Assembly (NCBI GenBank): GCA_014904845.1
Contig: MU119280.1
Span: 155,833 to 219,832 of the forward strand
Length of the DNA: 64,000 nucleotides
Source of the DNA: Acephala macrosclerotiorum
Lineage: Eukaryota; Ascomycota; Leotiomycetes; Helotiales; Mollisiaceae
Reading direction: 5' to 3'
This document shows positions 42,609 through 56,600 of the stretch, piece after piece. The notes beneath the pieces were generated by a model. It ran no database searches. It had not been told where the DNA came from and saw only the letters and a list, made by a program, of their open reading frames with translations. A program made the position numbers and the translations under genes. The stretch's first letter is position 1. Each line of letters starts with the position of its first letter.

Positions 42609-43400
42609 TTAAAATAATTTTTTGAGTAATAAATTAATAAAATCATTATTACTATTATCGTTTAATAAAAAAATATTTGCAATTTCTTTGATTGAATTTC
42701 TAAAGATTGATTTTTTAAACGAAAGATCGATTGCTTTTTGTAACTCAAAATCATTATTATTATCGCTGTAAAACGTAAATGTATTTTTATTTTTTTTAAT
42801 CGAATTGTTAAAAAATTGAGTTTTTTTTGAAAAACTAATAATTATAGTTTGTATCAATTGATGCTAATATTCTTTGTCGGAGTTAAATGTGTAATTAGAT
42901 TCGTATTTTTCAATTTTGCATGATTTCAACTTTTTTTTGCTAGAGATTTTAATATTGGTCCTTTTATTAGTAGGTGGCTCGACTGCGGTTGCAGTAGATA
43001 AAAGTGCAGTAAGTGGATTCGTAGTAGGTAGAAATGCAGCAGTTGAAAGTGCAACAAATAAAAGTGCAACAAATGGATTCGTAGTAGTTGGAAGTGCAGT
43101 AAATAGATTCGTAGTGGGTGAGAGTGCAACAGGTAGATTCGTAGTGGATGGGAATGCAGTAGCTGGGAGTGCAACAGGTGGAAACGCAGTAAGTGAATTC
43201 GTAGTAGCTAAAAGTGCAACAAGTGAAAATGCAACAAGTGGATTCGTAGTAGTTGGGAGTGCAACGGGTAAAAGTGCAGCAAGTGAATTCGTAACAGTTG
43301 GGAGTGCAACGAGTAGATTCGTAGTAGGTATAGTATTCGTCGTAAAGTCGTTGCTATTTTATGGGCTTAGAAATCTGTGCAAAATAAATATTAATCAATA
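42609..43400 (-). pseudogene. relic coding region overlapping the minisatellite
   Basis: On the minus strand one frame runs from about 43360 through the 15-bp repeats (reading units such as TNPLV and ALPTT), then EPPTNKRTNIKISSKKKLKS and TFNSDKEY, a single TAG, then LIQTIIISFSKKTQFFN and ELQKAIDLSFKKS to 42609. The TAG and the Asn/Lys-rich bias fit a mutated gene. It may be a transposon-encoded protein; I do not recognise it. Confidence 0.35.
42986..43330 (+). repeat. 15-bp minisatellite, about 23 units
   Basis: Two alternating unit types are seen: GATTCGTAGTAGGTA-like and AAAGTGCAACAAGTG-like, in 23 head-to-tail copies with no length change, so every reading frame is preserved in register. 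GC content is near normal here, unlike the AT block around it. On the minus strand the units read as five-residue repeats. Confidence 0.85.
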
Positions 43401-46400
43401 GTAAAATAAAGAAAAGGAATTTAGTATTACTAATAATAGTACAAAGCTTTAATCGTCGAAGTTTTGTTGTAAATAATATTTAAATCTATTTTAGTAAATT
43501 CAATATATAAAGTTTTTTCGAATGCGTTTTTTTTAATTAGTATTTTAAATCAATTATAAACTTTTTAAAAATCTGAATTAATAATTAGTAAAAAATCAAT
43601 ATCGAAAAAAAGATTTATTAAACGAGTTTAAAAAATCTTTTTAATGTTCTAATTATTAATCTTTAAATTAATTGTACTATAAAATTAGATCAATTATTTT
43701 TTTTTAATTGTATAAATCGCTACAAATATCGAAAAAACTATATTTAAAATATTCGAAGAAATCGATTGCAAATATATTATATATACTAACAAAAAAAAAA
43801 TATTATATAAAAACGAGATTTTTAAATTTTTTTTTTTTTTAAAAAACTAATAATTTAATATATATTCGTCGATTATATTTTATTAATAAAAAGAAAATAT
43901 TGTATATTCGTTTTAAATTTTCTAGTATAATATATTATATGCGATTAATACATATTATAATACGTTTTTTAAGATATTATAAAAAGATTTTATATATATA
44001 AAAATAAACAAAAAACGAAAATTGTATTTTATATATTTATACGTTTTTCGTATTTTTAATAATTAATAAAACGTAATAATAAAAAAAAAAACTTTTTAAA
44101 TTTAAATATAAAATTTTATTTTAAAATTAATTAATATTATTAATATCAAAATACAAAGTTTATTAATATTCGCTACAAATAAAATATTATTATTTAATAC
44201 AATACAAATTAAATATTTTTAATTTAAAAATAAATATCAAATTATATACGTTTTTTATTGATATAAAAACAATAATATAAACGTAAATTATATATTTTTT
44301 TACGTAAATATTTATTTAAAACGAAAATAATTATTCGAATTAAAACAAATTTAAAAATGTACGCGTTTTTTAATCGAAAAAATAAATAATCGATTTTAAT
44401 ACAATATACAAATATAACGAATTCGTATTTTTATTAATAATTAATTAATAAATTATTCAATAATTTTTAATTCAAAAATTAAATAATTTCTCAAAAAAAA
44501 TTTTTAAAAATTTTATAAATTTTAAAACGTAATTAAAAAAAAAACATAAAATTGATTAAAAAACTTTTTAATATTTTTATATATAAAAATCGATTATTTA
44601 TTTCAAAATCTTTCGATAAACGTATTACTATCGAATTATCGTTTTTAAATACTATTAAATCGATTTAATTTTTTATAAAATACAAAAATCGATCAAATTA
44701 AAAAAATAAAATAAAAAATATAAAAATAAAATTATAAATTAAAATCGAAATAAAATTCAATTATTTTAATTATTTGAATTTTAAACGTTTTTTTTTATTA
44801 AATTAATTTTATTTTATAATTAAATATTAATTTAATTATTTTTATAATTTGTTTTTTTAATAATTTTTTTTATTTATAATACGATACAATACGAACGTAT
44901 TATTAAATATAATATCAAAAATAGTATTTATATTTTTATAGTATTTTTTTAATTAAAAATAAACGATTTTTTTTTCGTATTAACGCTTTTTGATAATACG
45001 TATATAAATACGTTTACTATAAAATTATTAGAATTTTCTTTCATTGAAAATATTTTTTAAATTATCGAAAATTATAAAATTAAAAAAATTTCTATATTTT
45101 TATATTTTTAATAAAAATTTCTATTTTTATTATACAAATACAAAAAATTATTAATAAAAATTGAAAAAAAATCAATATTTCGCGAATTTTAATATTACAA
45201 ATTTAAATATATTTTTTTTCGTACAATTTATTTTTTATAATTAAAAAAAAATTTAAATACGATTATTTATATATTTAATATTAAATACGAAAAAATTATA
45301 CAATAAATTAAAAAAAACATTAAATAAAAATTTATTAATATTTAAAACTCGATTTAAATTTTTTTATTTATCAAAAAATACTTTTAAAAACTTTGTAAAA
45401 CTAATTTATTTTTTATTAAATTATATTCAAAAAAATATAATTTTTATTATTTTAATATTTTATAAATATATAAAATAATAAAATAATTTAAAATTATTTT
45501 TAAAATTTTATTCTTTCAAAAAAATTTTTTTTACTCAATATTACTAACGATTATATATTAAAATCTTATAAACGAATTCGAATAATTATTAATATCAATA
45601 TAAAATATTAAAGTTTAAATAATATTATAAATACAAATAAAATTAATAAAATTTATACGTTTTTTATTTGAATATCGAACGATAATAAATTATTAATAAT
45701 CAAAGAAAATTTAAAAAATAAAATAAAATACTTTTTTTAAAATAAAATATTAAAAATTTATTAATATTAAATAATTATTTTATAATAAAAATAATAATTT
45801 AATCGTTTTTTTTTTAAATATCGAATTAAAATTTGATTTTTAAAATTTGATTTGAAAAAAATATTATTTTAATTCGTTTTTTTCGTTAAACGATTTACAA
45901 ATATTTTTTTTTAATTAAAAATTATTTAAAATTATTTAAAATACTAAATAAATAAAAAAAATTTAAACGAATAACGTAAATAATATAAAAAAAATAAAAA
46001 AATAAAATAAAAAAAATTAAATAAAAAAAATTAATTAAAAAAAAAAAATATTAAAAATAAAAACGAACGAAAAAATAAACGTAAAAAATACAAAAAAAAA
46101 AATAAAAAAATCTTCGTTAAATTTGAATTTTAATTACAAATTTAAAAAATTATAAAAAGTTTTTAAATTTATAATATTGCGATTAAAATAATAAAAATAA
46201 TATATTTATCAATATATTATTAAATTTGAATTTAATATTGAAAATTTTATAAAATTACAATTATTCGTTTTTTATTATATATAAATTAATAAATTTAAAA
46301 TTCGTTTTATTTAATATTTTTTTAAAATAAAAACTTTTTATTTTGTTTTAAAAAGAATATTTTCGTAATAATAATTCGAGAATTTATAAATATAATTTTT

Positions 46401-47100
46401 ATATAAAATAATAATATTCTTACAATCAAATTTTATTATTTGTAAAAATAATTATATTCGAAAAATCGCGATTTAATTACAATTCGCATTTTTTTATTAA
46501 AGTAATAATTAATTTCTTTTATTTATTCCAAGTTTAATTAAATTTTTTACGATATATTTTTTATAATAATATTTTATTTTTTTATTTTTTCGTTTTCGTT
46601 TTCAAAAATAAACTAATTATAATTATCAAAAAAATTATCAAATTAATAATTATTATTCAAAAAAACAAATTTATTATTAAATTTAAAATCGTTTTTATTT
46701 TAAAAAAACAAAACAAATTTATTATTATTCTCGAAATTTTTTTTGTTTTAAAATCGAAATAAATCAAATTTATAATTTTTATTATTTTAAAATAAAAAAA
46801 ATTCAAATTAATAAGTGCGATTATTGTAATATAAATCGTAAAAAAACAAATTACTACTAATTTTATTATTATATTAAACGAAAAAAAACTCAAATAAATT
46901 CTTATTAACAAATTAATATTTCGTTTGTTTTTTAGTAATTAATAATTATTTAATCGTAATAATAATTTTATTAATAAATAAAATATATTTAAAAATTATT
47001 AAATTTTTATTAAAAAATATAAATATCGATATATTTAATTAAAAACGATTTTTAATCAATTTCAAAATTTTTATAATAATATTAAATTTCAAAGTTATTT

Positions 47101-47430
47101 AAATATTTTTAATTTTATCAAATAATTTTTTTTTTCTTTTGATTTCAAACGTTTAATACTAGTTCGTTTTAATATTTCTCGATTATCAAATTTTAAAACT
47201 ATTTAAATATTTTTAATTCTATCGAATAATTTTTATTTTTTTAATTTTTGATTTTTAATTTTAATTAGTTTCAATATTTTTCGATTATTAAATTTTAAAA
47301 TTGTTCGAATATTTTTAATTCTATCGAATAATCTTTTTTCTTTTGATTTTTAATCTTTAATTTCAATTGATTTCAACGTTTCTCGATTATTAAATTTCAA
47401 AACTATTTGAATATTTTTTATTCTACGAAA
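47101..47430 (+). repeat. tandem array, about 102-104 bp unit, 3+ copies
   Basis: The phrase AATATTTTTAATTCTATCG-like recurs at about 47102, 47206, 47308 and (degenerate) 47410, each followed by a T-rich stretch and a TCGATTAT block. Copies differ by substitutions and small indels, so the array is old. Confidence 0.6.
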
Positions 47431-48112
47431 CTTTTTTCTAGTTTCGAATATTTAACGTCTAATATCGATTCGTATCTCGAAAATCTTTATTCGATTTTTA
47501 TTTTTCTCAATTATATTTTTTTTAAAAATTATATTATTAAAAAAAACTTATTAAAAAAACTATTAATATAAAATCGAATTTAATAATTTTCGTATTAAAA
47601 TTAAATAAAAATTTGTAAAAAAATTTATTAAAAATATTATTTAATTTAATTTAAAAAAAAAATCGAAAAACGATTTAAAAAACAAAATAAAAAATATACG
47701 AAATAATTTTTTATTTTACTCGAGATTTTATATACAAAATTATTTTTTAAATAATAATATAAATATAATCACTTTTCAAGAATTTTATTTTAAACTTTTT
47801 TATAAATTTAATAATATTTTTTTTTTATTTACGATTTTATAAATTCGTAATTCAAATAATACGTTTTTTTTATTTTTATATTAATCGCTATAAATATTAT
47901 TAATTATTTCATTTCAAACAATAAAACAATTATTTTCATAAAATAATTAATACTTATAAATTTCGTGAAATTACGTTTTAATAAAAATTATTCAAAATTT
48001 TTATTTATTTATTTTATTATATTTTAAAATTTAAATAAAAATTAAACGAATAATATTATAATAATAATTATAAATAATTATTATATTATTCGAATTATAA
48101 TATAAAAAGAAA

Positions 48113-48131
48113 ATATATATATATATATATA
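48113..48131 (+). repeat. (AT)n microsatellite
   Basis: An uninterrupted alternating AT tract of about 18 bases within the AT block. Confidence 0.6.
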
Positions 48132-50399
48132 AAATATAAAAAATAATAAAAAAGTTTTATATTAAATATTTTTTCTCTAATAATATTTTCAAAAATATAA
48201 TTATTTAAAACAATTTTTTTGAAATTTTTTTTATTATTTAAAATTCGTATTAATTCGTTTTTTAATCTTTCGATATATTATTTATCGATTAATAATATTA
48301 TAAATTTATCTCGAATTTTTAAAATAAAAACACAATTTTTATTAATAATTATTATTTTTAATACTTTTTTAAAATTAATTCAAATTATATAATAATAATA
48401 CAAATTATAATATTTTTATATTTTTTTTTTCTATATAAAAAAACAAATTAATACATTAAATCACAAAAATATATATTTTCTTTTTTATTATAATCTTATA
48501 TTCATATGTATTTTTAAAACAAATTGAAAAACGTATAAATAATTTTCAATTTTTTATTCTATAAATTATTTTTTTAATTATATTAATCGTATAAATAATA
48601 TTTATCAAATTTTATTTACTTTTAAAAAATATTAAATTTAATAATCATTTCTATAAAAATCGATTCTTTTTATAAATTCAAATTTATTTTTTAACGTACT
48701 AATTTTTAAATAATTTTTTTTTATTATATATACTTCGTAATAAATATTTTCAAATTATATTATAATTATTATTCAATTAAAAAAAACGCTAATACGAATA
48801 TTTTCAATTTAATTATTTGTTTAAAAACTTTCAAAATTCAAAATCTTAAAAAATATTATTATATAATTATAATAAACTATTAATAATATTAATATAAAAT
48901 TTCAATATATTTAAATAATTTTTTTAAATTTAATTACGTTTTATAAAAAATATATCGATTTAAATTATAATAAAATATTAAATTATTAACAAATTGTAAA
49001 AATTTATTATAAATTCGTAAAAAATTAAAAAAAAAACATTTTAATAAATTATTTTTTTAAAAATAAATTAAAAAAAAAAATTTTTATTCGTTATTATATT
49101 AAATGAATTTCTTTTTTCAATATTTATCGAACAATTTATTTCGATAATCGAAATCGATATACAAAAAAATATAATATTTACATTTTTTATAATTAATAAC
49201 GAAATAAAAATACTAATTATTATTAATATATAATTACTATAAAACTTCGAAAAAAATAAATAAAAATATTTGTAAGAATTTCGTAATTTGTCGTCGATAT
49301 TCTTTTAAAAATCGAATTCAAAAAACTAATTATTAATCAATATAAAAATCGATTAATAAAAAAACTTTTACAATTCGCGTAATCTCGTTTAATACTTTTT
49401 ATAACTATTTTTTCTCTTTAATAATCAAATTTAATTCTTTAATAATAAATCAAAAAATATTATTTACAATATATAAATTTTTTAATAAAATAATTCATTT
49501 TAATTACTATATAAATCGATTAAAAAAACGTATATTTTTCAAATCAATTATTATTTTCTTTATAATTTTTATTTTAAAAATCTAAAAACGTATTATTTTT
49601 TTTTTTTAAAAATAATTATTTGCAAAAAAAAATACAATTCAAATTTATTAATTACGTTTATATAATCTTATTTCAAAAAACAAAAAATTAAAAAATATAT
49701 TCAATTTTATATAAAATCTTATTTTTAAACGATATATTAATATTTTTCGAATATTTAATAAAAATTTCATTTTATACTTTTAAAAATAATTTTTTATAAT
49801 TACGATTTTAAATTTTTTTTTTTTTTTATAAATAATATTTTGTATTATATTATATAAAAATTTCACTTTATATAATAACAAATAATATTATAAAATAAAA
49901 CTCGTATTTAATTTGTAAAAATTATATTTAAAAAAAAATCGTTTAATAATATAATATTTTATATTTTATTATTTTATTTAATTTATATTTTTAAAGAATT
50001 TTCAAATAACAAAAAATACGTATATTCGTAATTATTAATTGATATTTTAATAAAATTTTTTAAATATTTATTACTATAAAAACGAGTTAATTACGTTATT
50101 TGTATATTGTATTTAATCGAATATTTATTTTTTCGAGATTCGAAAACAATAAAAATTATTTACTTTTTATTAATTAAAAATCATTTTATTATTAAAAAAA
50201 ATATATATATATATTATAACAAGATACAATTTCTATATTTAAATTAAATAAAACGAAACAAAAAAAATTATTTTATAAATTGCAAATATAATTTTTAAAT
50301 TTTAAATATTTTATTTTTATATTTAATTTAATATTTATAAATTCTATATAGATTTGTTTTAATCGAAAAAAATAAAATTGATTTTATATATTTAAAACA

Positions 50400-50680
50400 A
50401 ATAAAAAAAAATAAAAATTGATAAAAAAATTACAAACTTTCAATAAAACGTTAAAACGTTTTAATTTATTAAAATTAGTAATATATACGTTAATATTAAA
50501 ATTGTCGAATAAATACATTTTTATACGATTTAATATTAATTATTTCTATTTAAAAATCGAAAATAATAATATAATTTTAATAATATTATTAAATATAAAC
50601 AATATTCAATTAATTATTATAATTGTATTGTTTTTCGTTTATTGTCGAGAAAAGTATATTATTTATAAAATTAAAAATTA
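50400..50680 (+). pseudogene. probable RIP-mutated Ty1/copia reverse transcriptase fragment
   Basis: The frame from about 50415 reads LIKKLQTFNKTLKRFNLLKL, then KYIFIRFNINYFYLKIENNN, then IILIILLNINNIQLI. The spacing and hydrophobic pattern match the copia RT region before and including its catalytic YVDD/VDDI box, which here appears as INNI. Val to Ile and Asp to Asn are what G-to-A changes produce. A stop stands where copia elements often carry a Trp. This is inference from pattern; no alignment was run. Confidence 0.4.
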
Positions 50681-53600
50681 AAAATATTATAAACGCTATA
50701 AATATTACGTATTTAATATAATATTATTTTTATATTAATTTTTTTTTTTAGTTTTAAACGTTTATAAACTCGTTTTATATTAATATATAAATAAAAATTC
50801 GAGTTTTTATTATTATTAAAAAAGATTTATATTAAAAATTTATAATAAATATTTAAATCTCGAGATAATAATCGATACGTTTATAAAATGCAATTAGAAA
50901 AAATAATAATCGAATAACGATAATAATAATTCGAGTAATTTATTTAAAACTTTTTTTAATAAAATTTTTTTTTTTTATTTCGTCGAAAACGTAAAATTTT
51001 TATAACGAAAGTTTAATCAATAAATACTTTTCACTCGAAATAATCTACTCAAAATAATTCAATCGAAATTACGAAAATAAACAATAATTCTAATAAATTT
51101 CAATTTAATTTTCAAATTAAAATTTTGAATATATTATATTTTTCTATAATATTCTTATATAAAAAACTAAATCTCGAAAATAAACAATTTTATTTAAAGC
51201 GTTTACTATTACAATACTTGGGATTTCAACGTTCAAAAAAACAAATAAATTCGAAATAAAAATCGAATTACATATAAAATTATAATAAAATTTTATTCAA
51301 TTTACAAAAAATATATTCTAATAAATTATTAAAACTTCGATTATTAAAACGATAAAAACATTATAATTACAAACGTTAATAAGAAATAAATCGATATAAT
51401 ACTCAAAAAAATAATTAACGTTTTTATTTTTTATTTTATAAAACGATTATTTTTAATAATTGAACTTTTTTAAATTAAAAAATATATAAACTTTCGACGT
51501 TTTGATCGTAATTAGTATTATTATTACCGTAATAAAAAAGTATACTAAAATTGAAATAAAATATACTTTTAAAAAAAATAATTATAAATTGAAAAAAATT
51601 CTATAAAATCTAAAAATCAAATTCGTTAATCGAATTAACTCGAATAATACTTATAATAATAACAATAATAAATTATTATAATCTCGATACGAAATATTAA
51701 TATGAAATAATAATTTGATTATTACTTTTTTTTTTGAATTAAAATTTCAAATTAATATAAAAATTAATATATTACAAAAAAAACTATTTTATATAAAGTA
51801 ATTTAAATAGTTTTTTTATTTTTAAACGTAAACTTTTTCGATTTTAAATTCCAATTATTAAAAAAAAAAAAAAATACAAATAAATATTTAATTAAAACGT
51901 AATAAAATAAAAAAATCGTAAAATAATATATTCGTTAATTTTGTATTTTTATTCGAATTTTAAAATATTTATTTATAAATTATTTTTATTATATACAATT
52001 TTAATTATTTCGTATTTTTTACTAATAATAAAAAAATATTTTACTATAAAACAAAACTTATTATAATAAAAAAAACTTATTATATAAATTTTATATTATT
52101 ACAAATATAATTAATATTTTTATTTATTTAATTTTATAATTATATTATATTTAATTTTTGATTTTATTTTATTTAATTATTTGAAAAAAAAATAAAAAAT
52201 ATTAATAAATAATATTTTATATAATTAAAATTTAAAATAAAATATTTAATTTTCGTTTTTTTTTTTAAAATTTATTTAATATTTATAAAATTAAACTTTT
52301 ATATTATTATTATTAAATAATAATAATATATTAATTAAAATATTTAATTAATAAAATTTATTATTATTTTATTTTTATTTATTTTTAAATTATATTTATA
52401 TATAATATTTTTTATTTAAAAAAATATAATTTGATTATATTATTTTTAAAAAATATTTTTTATATTAAAAACGAAAAACAAAAAATATATAAAAAATTAA
52501 AATTTTTATAATTAATTTTATTTATTGTAATTCAAATTTATTTTATATTAAAAAAATTTAAACGAAAATATTTTAATAAAATTTTATAATAAAATATCAA
52601 ATTTTATTAAATTGATAATTAATTATACTATTAATACAAAAAATCGACGTAAAATATTTTATATAAAACGTATTTAAATAACGTCAAATAACGTTTAAAA
52701 TTCGTAATTAAATTATTATAATATTAATTTTTTTAAATACTTCGTTTTTAAGAATATAAAAAGTGAAAATTTTAATTTTATTAAATTTTAAAAAAAGAAA
52801 ATATATAGAAAGTTTTGAAATTCGTAAATTAATAATATTATAATTGTTTTTTTTTTATTTCGATAATATATTTCGTAAATCGAAATAAATAAATTAATAT
52901 AAAATAATTTAAATATATAAATTATTTAATTTTAAAACAATTAAAAATATTATTAATAAATTTGTAATAAATTTTAAATTATATTAATTTTTATTATATT
53001 TCGCGAAATATTTATAGTAAATTTTATTTTTAACGTTATATTAATTTTTAATTTGAATCGTAAATATATACAATTTAAAATAAATATAAAAACAAAATAA
53101 ACTATTAAAATTGATTAAAATAAAATATATTAACGAATTTTAATTGAAAAAAATTCAACGATAAAATAAATAATATTATAAAAAAATCAAATAAAAAACA
53201 AATCGAAAATAAAAATAATAAAAAAACAAAAATTATCAATTTTTTCGATTTTTAATAATATAAAAATCGCAACGATTTTACTATAAATTTACTAGATTTT
53301 TTAATCAATTAATATATATAATTCATTATAAAATAATAAATAAATATCGATTTCAAATAATTTTTTTAAATTTTAAACGATTTTCACGATAACGTATTAA
53401 AAATATTATAAGATTTAATAATTACAAAAATTAAAATTAAAGTAAAATTATAATATTTAATATATTAAATACAAAATTTAAAAATTTTATATTTTAATTA
53501 TAATAATATATTAAATATTTTAAAATGAACTTGAAAATAATTTATATATTTAAAAATAAATACGAATTTCTCGTCGTTAAAATAAACGTAATTTTTTACA

Positions 53601-56600
53601 AAAAAAAATTATTTCAAAGTTTAAATTTTATAAATAAAAAATATTAATTCTACGTTAAAAATCTAAAAAATATTTACAAAAATTTTTTATTAAAAAATAA
53701 TATTAAAAAGAATTATAAAATCAAATAATAATATGTAATTCGATAAATAAATTTATTAGAACTATATATTTTAAAACTCGTTTTAATTTTTTCAATATAA
53801 AAAATAATATTTGATAAATTAATATAAATATTTTAAATTGAAAATTTTTAATTTTTTTATTTTAAAATAATTAAATCTATTAAAATAAAATTATTAAAAT
53901 TATTATTACTAGAAAAATCAAATAATTCGTATAATAAAATTATTTCGAATTATTTAATTTTGAAAAATAAAATAATTTTAATATATAAATACAAAAAAAT
54001 ATATTATTATTCGATTTAAAAACTATTTTTTATAAGAAATTATTTTTCGTTCGATTTAAAAAAAATTTATATTTGTTTTATATAAATTCATAAAAAAAAA
54101 AATTTTAAGTAAATTATTAAATATTTTTTTTAAAAGTAAAATTAATAATAAAAAAATAATAAATATATAAAACTCGAGTATTTAACGTTAAAATAAAAAA
54201 CAAAAAAAATAAAATTATTTTGTAGTAATTTTTTTAATTTTTTTGTTTCGTAAAACGATATAATTATTTTATAAGTAAAAAATATTATTAATAAAATATT
54301 GTATTAAAATTTCAAAACTTTAAATCAAAAAATTATTAAATTTATTTAATTTTATTTATTTTTTTCAAATTAAAAAATTCTTTGAATTTTGTAAAAAGTA
54401 TTTAACAAAAGTAATTTCTTTAATTATTTTTATTTAAATTTATAGTTTTTTTTAAAAAAACGATTAAACAATAAAATAATATTAATAATATATTTATTAA
54501 ATATATTAATACAAAAGCGACGACAATATATTTATTAAATACTATTTAATTATTTCAAGTTTTTTAAAATTTACGTGTTTATAAAAAAAGAAAATCATTG
54601 ATTAATATTTTGAATTGAGTATTGCGTTTTTATCGATTTTTTAAATTTGAAATTAAAGAAATTTGTTTTTACAATTTTTTTTTTTTTAAATAAATTAAAT
54701 TTTAATATATATTAATAAAAGTATAAAAAAACAATAAAAAAACTAATATAATATATTTATGAAAATACGATTATTAATTTGTTTAAAATAAAAATATTTA
54801 TAAATTTATTAATTAATAGTAATAAAACAAATTATTATATATCTCGCGAATATATTTTTTAAATTTTATATCGTTTTCAATTTTTAGAAAATAATATAAA
54901 AATAAGTATTATTTTTTAAATACGAAAAACAAAATATTATTAAGTACAACGAATTTGAAAATACGCAATTTTTATTTTATAAAATTGAAAAAATTATTTT
55001 AACGAGTAATTAACGAAGTTTCAAAAATAGAAAAATATAAAAAATTAATAATAATAAAATATTAATTTTATCGATATCAAATTCTAGTAAATTATTTAAT
55101 TATTTGAAATTTTTAAAATTATTTATTGACAATATAATAATTGTATAATAATCGTTATATTATCGATAGAATTTATAAAATAATTAAAGATTTATTAATT
55201 TGTATTAATATAAAAAATAGAATATATTTTTTAATAATTTGAAAACAAATATAAATAATTATTTTTAATTGATATTAATATTAGATTTATAATTCGAATT
55301 AAAATTATATTTGTATTTAACGTTAATAATATTAAAATCGAAAATAAATTAAAATTATCATTGAAAAAAATATTATTATTAATAATAAATTGATAATTAA
55401 TTAATTGATTTTAAAATAAAAACGAGAAAGTATTTTTCAATGTTTAAAAACGATTATAAACGATTCGAAAATTAAAACAAATTGTAAATAAATTAATATA
55501 TTTCGAATCAAAAATAGAAATATATTTTTTAATAATTCGAAAATAATTTAAATTTAATATATTCGTACTACGAATAAAAAATAATAAATCGAAATAAATT
55601 AAATAAAATTAATATATTTCGAAATAAAAATAAAAATATATTATTTAATAATCAACGAATATTGAAATTAAAAATTAAAAATTAAAAAAGTTTTTAAATT
55701 CGACGATAATTAATTATTAATTTTTTAATTCAACGAAAATACTTTATTTATAATTATTATATATATAATATCGTTTAACGTAAAAAAATTCTTACGATTA
55801 TCGCGAAAAAAATATTGAAATTATAAAATGTAAAAAGAAATTAATAATAATAAAAACGAATAAAATTCGTTGATTATAATTAAATATTAATTTTTAAATC
55901 GAAATAAATTGTACGAATTAATTAACGATTTCAAATTAAAAACGAAAATATATTTTCTAATAATTTTAATATTTATAATCGAAATTGTAATAATATTAAA
56001 AGTAATATTAAAATTAAAAATAATATCGAAAGTAGAGAATTCATTAATAATAATTTAATATTAATTGAAAAATCAAAACGAGTTATATAAATCTATTAAT
56101 TGATTTCAAATTAAAAACGAAAATATTTTTTAATAATTCGTAAACGATTTTCGAAATTGATACTAAAAATTGTCGTAATTTAAAACGTTAAAAAAATCAA
56201 TAATCAATAAAAAAAAATATTTATTTATATTCGAAAATCGAAAATTGTATACGTTTTAATTTTTACGTCGTAATAATAAAATATTAAAAATAAAAACAAT
56301 AAAATAAAAATAATATAAAATTATAATAATAAAACAAATTAATAAAACGTTTTAATTATTACTAGAAAATATTAAATAATAGAAAATAATTACGTAAACG
56401 TTATAATTAAAATTTAAAATAGAAATTAATCGTTGAAATTAATAAATTTATTATTATAAATAGAAAAAAAAATAATAAAATAAAAATTCAAATAAAAATA
56501 TATATTTTTAATAAACGTAATATAAAATATTACATGTCGTATCGTCGTAATTAAAAAAAACAAATTCATTTGACGAATTTGAAAATATAATTTTTTTTAA

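Noticed and set aside
42916..43401. 161-codon plus-strand frame through the minisatellite with a hydrophobic start
   Set aside because: It starts from TTG, exists because the unit length is a multiple of three, and the minus-strand reading extends further into protein-like sequence.
40438..46911. Ile/Asn/Lys-rich frames in the AT block (for example 40438-40641, 41953-42217, 46657-46911)
   Set aside because: Composition alone gives such strings in AT-saturated DNA; no motif can be named.
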